From: Lyophyllum atratum
Taxonomy: Eukaryota; Basidiomycota; Agaricomycetes; Agaricales; Lyophyllaceae
Direction of reading: 5' to 3'
DNA: 64,000 nucleotides
Assembly: GCA_014905825.1 (NCBI GenBank)
Contig: JACGCN010000009.1
Location: 1,550,001-1,614,000 of the forward strand
Position 1 is the stretch's first letter, and each line of letters begins with the position of its first letter. Below are positions 36,807 through 45,655 of the stretch, piece by piece. The notes under the pieces are model-generated. The model saw only the letters and a list, made by a program, of their open reading frames with translations, did not search any database and was not told where the DNA came from. A program made the position numbers and the translations under genes.

Positions 36807-36846
36807 GGCATCTGGTTATGGTGGTCAACAAGGAAAGGGTCAATAA
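36807..36846 (+). repeat. 40-bp dispersed direct repeat, copy B
   Basis: Second copy of the repeat at 34487-34526 with one mismatch. It runs directly into the telomere-type units at 36844, while copy A continues with TAAG and has none. Confidence 0.85.
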
Positions 36847-36859
36847 CCCTAACCCTAAG
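36844..36859 (+). repeat. Interstitial telomere-type repeat
   Basis: The 16-mer TAACCCTAACCCTAAG holds two CCCTAA units, matching the TTAGGG telomere repeat of many basidiomycetes. The identical 16-mer recurs at 45055-45070. Confidence 0.75.
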
Positions 36860-36930
36860 ATATGAGATACGTGGAAAAGTAAAACTTTCCAACGTCACCA
36901 ACAACCACAACCTTCGTTGAACCAACAACC

Positions 36931-37233
36931 ATGGCCCGCCGCTCCGCTCCCCCTGCCTCTGGCCCATCTTACGTCCCTCACCCTGCTCAGCGACGCGCCG
37001 CACTAGGTGGTGGCGTGGACGAGGACCAGTCAGCGTTCTCGCGGTACGTTCAACTCCCTGATTGTGTATAGGTTACACGGCTGAGCACGGACTGCCTACC
37101 CAGGTTTATTCAGAACGAGATTCTGGCACCGGAAAAGCTTCCAGGAAATCTTAACATGCTCACTGGTGTGACTATGTTCGTTGGAGGGATTCTTGCTGTG
37201 AGGACCTGGGGCGAGCTCATGGTGCCTACGTAG
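36931..37233 (+). CDS. Small single-helix membrane protein, possibly Tom6-like
   Basis: Two exons, 36931-37043 and 37104-37233, give 80 residues: a basic, proline-rich N-terminus (MARRSAPPASGPSYVPHPAQ), an acidic link, then FIQNEILAPEKLPGNLNMLT followed by one hydrophobic segment GVTMFVGGILAVRTWGELMV close to the C-terminus. Small size, cytosolic N-part and a C-terminal anchor fit small subunits of the mitochondrial outer-membrane TOM complex, but I cannot match it to a named family by motif. The start has a good context (AACAACCATGG). What is seen: ORF, intron and helix. What is inferred: location and TOM relation. Confidence 0.6.
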
Positions 37234-38112
37234 CATGGATGGGAGGCAGGGCAGGCAGGAGCACGGAAGGGAGGTACGTATTGGCTTTCTTTTTTTTATC
37301 TGCATGTATTTACTATTCACACTTATACAGCGTTTGTTACACCATCCATACTTACATGGCATGAGGTTGTGTCCGCGACTACGTCACACAATATGATCTA
37401 CACCACTCATAGAATAATACGCCGCAGCTACGTCGCTATCCCTTTAAAACTGTAATGAAACGGAGTCGACACCTGGGGTTCTCGAGTCAGATATGCTAGA
37501 GATGAGGAATACCGACTCGTGTCCTTACCTCCCCGCCACTTGCAAATGTCAGCATACTGGTGCACCAGATACATTACGACGTGGAATATATCGGTCATGC
37601 TCGCATCCTTCCGCTAGCAGGATCTTGTAAGCTGCCCCGCATCGTCGAGCGCTTGATGAGAATGGACGTCGCGGTGCTGGCTCACATGACGTGGGTTTTA
37701 AACGTGTCGTAAGACGCGCCCCTGCCTCTAGGTGGTTCTTGATCGGTGTTCAGAACGGGACGCGCGTTCACGACCTATCCCCCATCATAAATGAAAGTCA
37801 GTGGACTAGACACGCAAACATTCGAGGCACAGCTCTGCCTCGAGGGATTTGTCCAGGGATATGCCTTTGAAAGTGTTCATAATCAGCGACATCAGCGCTG
37901 AGGCAAGACTCGTGGCAGTCGAACTAAACTGATGAGCAGAGGTGACGATTCCAGACCTCTGACGCGTTCGGGCCAGTTCATTAACCCTATTCCACGTGGT
38001 AATTACAGGTTCGGCGATCAGCTCCTTGACTCCTCTTGCCACAGCCTTGCCCTTCTTTGACTCTCGACTCTGAACATTCCACAATGACCTCTGGGACGGT
38101 GCGCTCACCAGA
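37234..38112. other. Intergenic, one doubtful frame
   Basis: About 880 bases. A minus frame at 37806-38108 (100 residues, MSAPSQRSLWNVQSRESKKG) starts almost at the F-box start on the other strand. It has no recognisable domain and I do not call it. Confidence 0.35.
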
Positions 38113-38695
38113 ATGGCTCCTACACCAGACCAGGTGAAGATGATGCTGGGTAAGTATACGATGGACTGTTGAGAGCTGTCATGTCCTTAGAACTCTTGTG
38201 CCACTGTTCCCAGCAGAGCGTCGTTCATTGCCCTTGCTCGCATCAAGCCAAAATCGGAAAGCCCGCGTACCGGTGACAAAGGTGGCCACCGGCCGCAAGA
38301 TTTCTTTGCGTAACACTGGTCGACTGAAACAATTCTTGGACCTTCCTTTAGATGTCATTTTCGCCGTGAGTACACTCCCACACGTGATACTTTTAGAATG
38401 GCTTTCCAACTCTCTATCAAATAAGATAGCTGGCTCCTTCAATGAACCCCGGGATCTGCTCTCTCTCTCACGGGTGACCAAAGAATTTCGCGCGCTATTT
38501 ATGTCCCGCACTTCTCGTGTCGTCTGGCGTGAAGCTCTCGAGTCCGTCCGTGGGCTCCCTCCCTGTCCGCCCGACTTGACTGAGCCCCAATACGCCAGCT
38601 TGCTCTTCGAGCAATATTGCTTCGTAATTCATTCCGCTTCACGCTCTGTTATGATTTTTTTTAAGCCTGGCATTCGCAATGCCGCAAGCCTGTAA
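38113..38695 (+). pseudogene. F-box protein, truncated copy 2
   Basis: Second F-box gene of the same type as the one at 32.4-34.0 kb, in opposite orientation. ATG 38113 (MAPTPDQVKMML) joins AERRSLPLLASSQNRKA, then LKQFLDLPLDVIFA, and after an intron the F-box body EPRDLLSLSRVTKEFRALFM and LTEPQYASLLFEQYC. Reading is clean up to 38633, where a GTAATT donor would follow. Beyond that the Cys-rich and C-terminal exons seen in copy 1 are missing; the frame runs into a stop at 38693 and then unrelated sequence. So it is either a decayed gene cut after the F-box or a short F-box-only protein. The F-box itself is intact and could still bind Skp1. Confidence 0.6.
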
Positions 38696-38927
38696 TAAGC
38701 TTCGAGGAGGAAGAACCTACTACGCACTACGTATACGGCTGTGTGCGACTCCGGGGGAGGCGGAGGGCAAACTCAATGTTGCAGGTTGAAAGGGTCGTTG
38801 ACCACAACGATGGGTGTCGTGAGTACACTTCCCTCGTCGGTTTCGTGGATGAGTGCTGATGGCGTTGGTCGATACACATCATACAGTACTCCCCGTGTTG
38901 CCACAACACGTGCGATCACGTAATCCT

Positions 38928-38937
38928 CTATATAAGT
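38928..38937 (+). promoter_or_regulatory. TATA box of the 39025 gene
   Basis: TCTATATAAG lies about 90 bases upstream of the ATG at 39025, followed by a pyrimidine-rich stretch, the expected core promoter layout. Confidence 0.6.
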
Positions 38938-39024
38938 CACGGTGCAGCCAGTTGACCAACTCGTACCATCCCACTTCCTGTTCAACTTCTTTGACTCCCC
39001 CATCTCGAATTCGGCCTGTACGAA

Positions 39025-39843
39025 ATGAACCTTCGCCATGCCGCTCCGTCTTACTACGCCACTGCACCTTCCTACATAGCTCCACCCTCAGACACTATGC
39101 TTCAACCCAGACCCGCCGGCAGCATGCCAGAAAGCCGCCAACTAAAGGAGTTCCTGCGCTCACAGGCGAAACTCCATAACATTTCAGAGGAACAGCTCCG
39201 GCAGACCTGTGTGGATGAATATGGCTCGCCCCAAAGGGCTATGGAACTCATACAAGCAGCCGAGGCCCACGACGCTGCATCTATCGCACAGGCGTTTCCC
39301 CATGGTGTACGTCCTAAAATGATTGGAGTGAGTCGACTGTTTTTGCGTGTTTTTTCGCCCAGCTCCCTCACAATGTACACTGTTCCTCAGCGTAAACCTA
39401 TCCCTGGCGAGGATGATGATGTACAGATCGCGGAATTGAGAGACGGGGTGTGGGTCCGTACCTGGGGTGGCGATGTAGCAAGCCAAGGGTGCTACTGCTT
39501 CGACTTCGTCAAGCGCCGGGGACGTCACATAATACACACGCGCAGGCCCTCCAATATCAAGGTGTTCTCCGAAGCAAACGCGTGGATGCCGAGTGCCCAG
39601 GTCCTGTCCATCGAGGAGTCGTTGAACAAGGCCGAGGCGCAATCCCCACAGCTCACCCAGTCCTTTCGTATGGTCCGCGAAGAATACGGCGACGACTACA
39701 AGCCCGATCCCGAGTGGGAGACTTACATTGTTCACCAAGGCATCAGGCTCTGCTTCAAGCAGGCCGGTCAGGAAGATGTATTCGTCGATATCCCTAGACG
39801 AACCACCACAGGTCGGACCCTCACTTTCCAGCCTTGGCCTTAG
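39025..39843 (+). CDS. Uncharacterised 251-residue protein
   Basis: Open frame 39025-39843 with one likely intron, 39328-39390 (GTGAGT to CTCAG, 63 nt), which joins PKMIG to RKPIPGEDDD in frame; 251 residues after splicing, 272 if retained. Without splicing an odd hydrophobic insert (LFLRVFSPSSLTMYTVPQ) would sit in an otherwise soluble protein. The N-terminus is Tyr/Ser/Pro-rich, then a helical stretch (RQLKEFLRSQAKLHNISEEQ), then a beta-like region (VQIAELRDGVWVRTWGGDV, CYCFDFVKRRGRHIIHTRRP) and a C-terminal half ending TGRTLTFQPWP. Codon use looks coding and a TATA box sits upstream. I do not recognise the family. Confidence 0.65.
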   Translation: MNLRHAAPSYYATAPSYIAPPSDTMLQPRPAGSMPESRQLKEFLRSQAKLHNISEEQLRQTCVDEYGSPQRAMELIQAAEAHDAASIAQAFPHGVRPKMIGVSRLFLRVFSPSSLTMYTVPQRKPIPGEDDDVQIAELRDGVWVRTWGGDVASQGCYCFDFVKRRGRHIIHTRRPSNIKVFSEANAWMPSAQVLSIEESLNKAEAQSPQLTQSFRMVREEYGDDYKPDPEWETYIVHQGIRLCFKQAGQEDVFVDIPRRTTTGRTLTFQPWP

Positions 39844-40989
39844 GGTAGTCCACACTCTCTTGCTCACACGGCCGGCATCTTACAATTGCTCACTGTCGTA
39901 CGTCGCGTAGGTTCGCCCCACCTGCCGTTGGCTATCGGGGAGGATACTTTTGATCTGTAACTACTCGGGCTGGGATCGAGTACGACGAGCGTCCGCGACC
40001 CGAACTGACCAGGGGAGATATGTCGGCTGTGGAAGGGATAGATAGGCTGTGTAAATTTGGTTTCAATTTCTGTATTCGTCGCTAGTCCTGTGTTCTGTAT
40101 GTATTCAATGCGCTTATGATGCCTCCTCGAGCCTTCGACGCTCTTTCTTGTCATTCATACTGCTTGAAAGCAATACGTAAGCGTAAGAAAGCTCGGTGAT
40201 GGTGGCACGAACACCGCTCGCGTGAGGATTAAAGTTGAACCAAGTGCAACCTCAGTCCTACGCCGATTACTCCTACCTCATTCCATTCAGCCTCGCATCC
40301 GTGGGTTTATGCTCGCCTCATATGGTTCTGAATCAAACTAATTCCTTTCTATCTAGGCTCCCAATTGACAATCCAAAGGCAATGAAAATCGTCCTAAATC
40401 ATGTTACGCGGTGCTCCCGCTCAAAGTACGCATTGTGCTCTTGTCCTGATCCTGCCGTCTCTCTGACAGATGTTTGCTTGGCGTATGGTAGTGTCGTTCG
40501 AGGGACCTCCCTTTCTCCTATTCTGGGTAACCTTCGTGTAGACTTTCTGATTCCTAGAGCTGTATTAGGTAAATTGTGTTGTCGTTCTGTTTACTCACTC
40601 ATTTACCGAATCTCGACGCCATAGCGGAGGAAGATCCGTTCGGCAGGGAGCTAGACACAAGTCTAACGAGTTCGGGGAACGATACATGGCACAAATACTT
40701 AGTCTCCGAGGCTGATATGGTTCGCAGTCGTTGTCGACTCGGAGCTGTCGCGCACGGCCCCCCCGTGTTACAAAAGCAGCTCCTTAAGGACTACCGAACG
40801 ATGGCTACAACATCAGGAAAACGGGGAGACCCTGGTATCTGTAGGCGGAGTTGATAATTCGTTCTCAGCCAGATGGCACAAAATAAACCCATATCTTGCC
40901 TTCAAAACGGTCGTCATTCTGATAGATGTCCGGTATTGGCATTTAAAGTCCTGAAATTCCAATATACCTTCCATGATCACTAAAGCAAA
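39844..40989. other. Region with weak coding-like fragments
   Basis: About 1.1 kb. A plus-strand stretch at 40600-40853 reads LPNLDAIAEEDPFGRELDTS followed by WHKYLVSEADMV and looks exon-like, and 40235-40320 also looks coding, but I could not connect them into a gene. Possibly the remains of one, next to the satellite. Confidence 0.3.
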
Positions 40990-41915
40990 CCAGAATGACA
41001 GTTTTGACCAAGTGCATCAATCCTGTGGTATTTGACGAAGTTGGAAAATTTACACCAGGCTGACTTTCCTTGCTAAGGCTTTGTATCTAAAAGTAAGTCC
41101 ATCAAACTGCGCTGCAATTGGCGTCATATCCAAAGTCAATCAGTATGACATCTTTGACCGCGTACAGCAATCCTGAGATATCTGACAAAGTTAAGAAATT
41201 TACACCAGGCTGACTTTCCTTGCTAAGGCTTTGTATCTAAAAGTAAGTCCATCAAACTGCGCTGCAATTGGCGTCATATCCAAAGGCAATCAGAATGACA
41301 TCTTTGACCAAGTGCATCAATCCTGTGGTATTTGACGAAGTTGGAAAATTTACACCAGGCTGACTTTCCTTGTTAAGGCTTTGTATCTAAAAGTAAGTCC
41401 ATCAAACTGCGCTGCAATTGGCGTGATATCCAAAGTCAATCAGTATGACATCTTTGACCACGTACACCAATCCTAAGATATCTGACAAAGTTGGAAAATC
41501 TACACCAGGCTGACTTTCCTTGCTAAGACTTTGTATCGAAAGGTAAGTCCAACAAACTGGGTTGCAATTGGTGTGATATTCCAAAGTCAATCAGAATGAC
41601 ATTCTTGACCACGTACACCACTCCTGAGGTATCTGACGAAGTTGAGAAATTTACACCAGGCTGACTTTCCTTGCTAAGACTTTGTATCGAAAGGTAAGTC
41701 CAACAAACTGGGTTGCAATTGGTGTGATATTCCAAAGTCAATCAGAATGACATCTTTGACCACCTACACCACTCCTGAGGTATCTGACGAAGTTGAAAAA
41801 TTTACACCAGGCTGACTTTCCTTGCTAAGGCTTCGTATCTGAAGGTAATTACATCAAACTGGGCTGCAATTAGCGTGATATCCAAAGTCAAGCAGTATGA
41901 CATCTTTGTCCTCGT
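40990..41915. repeat. 150-bp satellite, about six tandem copies
   Basis: The word TACACCAGGCTGACTTTCCT recurs at 41051, 41201, 41351, 41501, 41652 and 41803, so the period is 150, 150, 150, 151, 151. Copies 1 and 3 are almost identical; copies 2 and 4 share a different 5' part; copies 5 and 6 are close to each other. This gives a dimer-like higher-order pattern in the first four. The unit includes CAATCAGAATGACATCTTTGACC at its edge. Minus-strand frames of 60-70 residues cross copies only because 150 is divisible by three. Confidence 0.95.
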
Positions 41916-42103
41916 AGTATCAATGTCATAGCCGACTCCGAGTCCATAATGATTGGTTGCATGTGAAGACGGGCGGTTTCATTATGAGTACTATGGCATA
42001 AACAACTTCGCGGTCTTAGTATCTCTATGTACAATACTTAAGAAGGAAAAATTTGCCTTTCACGTTGCCATCAACATCTATGGCAAATGAGCGATGTCAA
42101 AAC
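41916..42103. other. Short spacer after the satellite
   Basis: Unique sequence between the last satellite copy and the 3' end of the DUF6698 gene. Nothing seen. Confidence 0.4.
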
Positions 42104-43459
42104 GCTCACATATTCCACCAGTCAAGTAGGGCCGAGACTCGGGGCCCCTGTGAGTTTCGAACCAAAACATCCATTATGGATTTGTAGAATTGTTGTGATG
42201 ATGTGTCAGTGACCATCTCGGGGTGCGAAAATTTTTCCACAGGAGAGGAAGACAGTGCTTGATGAACCTAAGGCAATATCAGAAGGAAGTCGTCTAGAAC
42301 GACAAGGAGGGACCCACCAATACCGCCACATATGCAATCGATGCCAGCGTAACCTCGTTCATTCCGTGAATGCATTTATCTCCTAGTTCGGCGGACTCTG
42401 CCTCGAGGGCGTGTGATGACATAAATACGTGTCTAAAGGTCTGGCTCAGCAATAAGTCATTCGTCTATCCTGAAAAATGTATAAGAACCTGCCTTAACCA
42501 GAAGGGAGTTGCGGAGAAAACCGTCCCATGGATTATCCTGCCTGTAAATCGAGTTTTGAAAAATAAACACTGGCCAACGATTAGTAAGGCGTCCGATGGA
42601 GCGCAAACGCAGCCTGGTCCTGACACTGAATGATTCTGGATATCACCACACGTATCTCTCAGTGATAGGCAAGCAGCTCTTACCTCCTATCTGACCAGTC
42701 TAAGTCAGCAGGGCACAACAAAGCACCAGTGAGGTCGTGAGCAAAACCGCGAGTGATTTTGACATCTCTCTCAAGCTGTGGATCCGGCACGCAACCCAAC
42801 GGGGTGATCCACTCCACAATCTCCCTCGTCACGATTCTGATGTCGTCTCTTCTTGCAAGAATAATACCTACTTTCAACTGATCGTCGCAAAGAGTGAGTT
42901 GGATAAGTCGGATGAATTCTGACTGAAGTAGTACTGACCAGGTTTGCTGCCTCCGAGATCTCACGTTCGCTCGCCTTTACCAAACGCTCCTCGAGATCAG
43001 GTATCATATAAAGGAGTTGTTGATATACGCGATACTGGCAAAGCTCCCTACAAAGGTCAGGATAACAAGTTTAGCTGGGGTGGAGATGCACTGACTCAGA
43101 CGTAAGTGAATCTTCAGGACTGTTCGCAATGTGGGCCGACATTACAATACCGTTTTTAAGAAGAGTGTGTAAGTCGCCAAACGCATCGACAGTGCGGCCG
43201 AAGTGACGGCCGCGGACAGTCAAGGCATGACTTCTCTATGTGTCAGTAGAGTGGTATAATCCGGGATGGAGCAGAAGACTTACAGTCTATTCCTCAAGCG
43301 AGTCACTCGAACTGAACCCGGCCCGATCCCATCTTGATCCGAGTCTGTATTGACCGGGTCCGGAAATATCACGGATGGTTGACGCGTCAACGGTGTTGGT
43401 AATCGGTTGGCTATGCGGCGCTGAACGCCCAACTGGGAAGGAACATATTCTGGAGGCAT
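42104..43459 (-). CDS. DUF6698-type basidiomycete protein
   Basis: Member of the multi-copy agaricomycete DUF6698 family, of unknown function and often found in accessory, transposon-rich regions. Start 43459 (MPPEYVPSQLGVQRRIANRL). Exons recovered in order: RVTRLRNRL; HALTVRGRHFGRTVDAFGDL and HTLLKNGIVMSAHIANS; ELCQYRVYQQLLYMIPDLEE and VKASEREISEAANL; LKVGIILARRDDIRIVTREI, ITRGFAHDLTGALLCPADLD; HVFMSSHALEAESAELGDKC, IHGMNEVTLASIAYVAVL; HQALSSSPVEKFSHPEMVTD, SQQFYKSIMDVLVRNSQGPR, LLDWWNM. The GRHFGRT, RGFxHxxTGALLCPxxLDW and IHGMxxVTxASIAYVA motifs are the family hallmarks. The stop is read at 42104; a GTGAGC donor at the same place could extend it. It lies right beside the satellite. Confidence 0.75.
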
Positions 43460-44087
43460 AGATAACCAGGCAAAAGGAGGGCCCTGTGTAGGCTTTCAAG
43501 ATGCTTACTATTGCGTCCTTTGGTTGGGTCTTTATACCTTTTCTAAACTAGCGGTCGCCGTCAGGGTGGTCTGTCAGATACAGGATCAATGTCCGGAATT
43601 GGACAATAGTTGTAAAAACACCTAAATACGGTTGATTAAGTGAGTCATGGTCTTTGAAACAGGACATGAGATGTGACCTAACTGAGTCTTGAATTCCAAG
43701 AAGACGTCCGCCACACTTCAATGTGGCATGAAAGTGAGAAACACCTTGGCAGTCCAAGAGAAGCCGTCGCAGACAATCCCTGTCGACACACTACTTGAAG
43801 CTAAACGGGCCAGGAGGGACTTGAATCGGATGTACATTGCCAGTGCCTGGAAATTAACGGAAATACTGCAGAGGATTCAAGTCTAAGCATTTAACGGAAA
43901 TATCTATGACTAAGATTAACATTCAGAGGTTACCCTCCTGACTGAGCCTCGTACGTATCTGGGCACCCTAACTTCTAACTTGTGTACGCTGACGGCCAAA
44001 CAAGGCCACCGTGATATGCCCACAGGACCTCCCTCAGAATCCCTGCAGGAGAAGCAGCGGCTGATTAGCTGCAGAGCAATGCTCGAG
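43460..44087. other. Intergenic, no supported gene
   Basis: About 630 bases. A 65-residue plus frame at 43689 has no recognisable pattern. Confidence 0.4.
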
Positions 44088-44870
44088 TCATTCTGTGGCT
44101 CTTTCTTCTTCTTCAGTAGGACAAGGTAATCGAGGTGTCGGACAAATGGAACATGATGATCTTTTTACCGCGCTATGAGATTGCAGCACGTCCTGCTGAG
44201 GGTAATCTCCAAGTATCGTTTCGAAGGTCGGCATCGTTAAGTCAGACACATCACATCCAAGGAGGTGCTGCAATTCGACGAGAAGCGGTGTGGAAGTGGA
44301 GTGACCAGGACTGGTAGACAGCTGATTGTGTGAGGTTGTTTTCTTGCTGTGGAACGTGGCACTATGTTTGTCAAGGACTTTTAGTAAAGGGCTAATGATG
44401 CGCAGGATATGGACATACGCCTGATAATGATTCATGAAGGCCTGGGCAATTGTGGCACTATCGGAGCCCTTTAAAGAGAACCGGAGCATGGGAACCAGAA
44501 CTATCCCAATTTAGCTGTACGGAATGGTTAGTCCAAATGCAAACAATTTGAACCAGTACGGCCCAGAAAAGATCAACGTACCTTGCGTGGGTGTGACACT
44601 TCCCACAATGATACCGCCGCTTGAGCTTCTGACAGGACCCCCGATAATGCTGAGCGAGGGTAGGTGCACCAGTCCGGACAAATTTTCAGAAATTTTGTCG
44701 ACCTCAAAACACCTTTTCGATGCGGAATGTCCTGAAACGTGCAAACCCGAGGTCAGAAAGCGTGGGAACCTTTTTTTCTGTTGGGACAAATTTCCTGAAA
44801 TCGAGAATTTTCGGCACCTAGCCGCTGAAGGCATTATCGGGGGGTCCTCTTCTGACTCGGATCCGAACAC
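44088..44870 (-). CDS. Possible uncharacterised gene or remnant
   Basis: Two minus-strand frames in a row, 44870-44511 (119 residues, FGSESEEDPPIMPSAARCRK) and 44489-44088 (133 residues, with YQAYVHILRIISPLLKVLDK and LQHLLGCDVSDLTMPTFETI). Both have coding-like composition, but a plus frame of 153 residues (44524-44985) overlaps the first and I cannot tell which strand is real. No domain is recognised. It lies just left of the telomere-type repeat. Confidence 0.3.
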
Positions 44871-45054
44871 AGGGCTAAACTGGAGTATTAGTAACCCTTC
44901 CTCTTTAGAAGGGCGCCAGCCACGAACCGTTCGGAGAGGCTGGGGCTTTCCTCCGTGCCAGTGTACAGAATGGAGGAACGATTGATGGTGTCTGTCTAGG
45001 AGAGACTAAGTAGTGCCAGTGCGCTCTTTGAAGCCGAGCGTGATGGCTTACGCG

Positions 45055-45070
45055 TAACCCTAACCCTAAG
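45055..45070 (+). repeat. Interstitial telomere-type repeat
   Basis: TAACCCTAACCCTAAG, identical to the 16-mer at 36844-36859. On the minus strand it reads TTAGGG units and forms the end of the coding-like sequence of the fragment at 45071-45655. Confidence 0.78.
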
Positions 45071-45655
45071 GGAAAGGTCGGGCGTGCTGGTGGCGGTTGC
45101 GACTGTGATTGCGACGAGGACGGGTCATACTGCGGTTGTAAGGGACGGGTGGTGAATAATGGTGGATGAAGGGGCGTAACATAGGGCCGTGAGTAAGGCT
45201 CGGGTGCAAAAACGGAGAGAACGGAAAAAGGGTCCTCCACTACCAGGCTCATACGTCAGACATCTCGATGGTTGCTAGTGAAGGTGGCCGACGTACTCTC
45301 AGTGTAATTCAAACTCCCGTCCGCGAGCAGCAGTGGCCCCTCTTTCTCGATTCGGAGTCTCTCTTTTCTCGTCTTGGAGCGCTTCCCTGCAAGGGGACCA
45401 CAGTTAATTTCCATACGAAACACGTATGAATTGAATCTCACCTTTCAGTTTAAGGACGAGCATCGTTTGGGCCCAATCCGAACCAGGAGGAAACGCGCCG
45501 AGTCCGTCCCGAGAGCCCGGAAGCCGACCTTCAGCATCAATACTCTCGGAAAGCTTATTGCTCGGTGCTGTCTTCTTGTAAGGCCCGCGGGCAGCTCGTC
45601 GAGTAGTTCCGGGTTGAGCTTGTGAGGCGACGGAAGGTGACCTGCGACAATAATT
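45071..45655 (-). pseudogene. 3'-truncated fragment of an unknown gene
   Basis: Minus strand: an exon running from about 45645 reads AQPGTTRRAARGPYKKTAPS, then LGAFPPGSDWAQTMLVLKLK. After an intron (GTGAGA donor near 45441) it continues KRSKTRKERLRIEKEGPLLL, ADGSLNYTESTSATFTSNHR, VMSLVVEDPFSVLSVFAPEP, and a Pro/Gln/Ser-rich stretch. The open frame then meets the telomere units at 45070-45055, which it would translate as LGLGLR. It begins abruptly where the carnitine acyltransferase remnant ends (about 45655), so both ends look like breakpoints. Basic and Ser/Pro/Gln-rich composition resembles a nuclear regulator, but no domain is recognised. Confidence 0.5.

Noticed and set aside
37806..38108. 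100-residue minus frame next to F-box copy 2
   Set aside because: No recognised domain; its start almost overlaps the F-box start, leaving no promoter space.
39184..39867. 227-residue minus-strand frame over the 39025 gene
   Set aside because: The plus strand has the TATA box, better start and more natural composition; the minus frame has no recognisable motif.
40990..41915. CRISPR array or repeated protein gene
   Set aside because: Units are contiguous 150-bp repeats without unique spacers, and the minus frames break when the period becomes 151.
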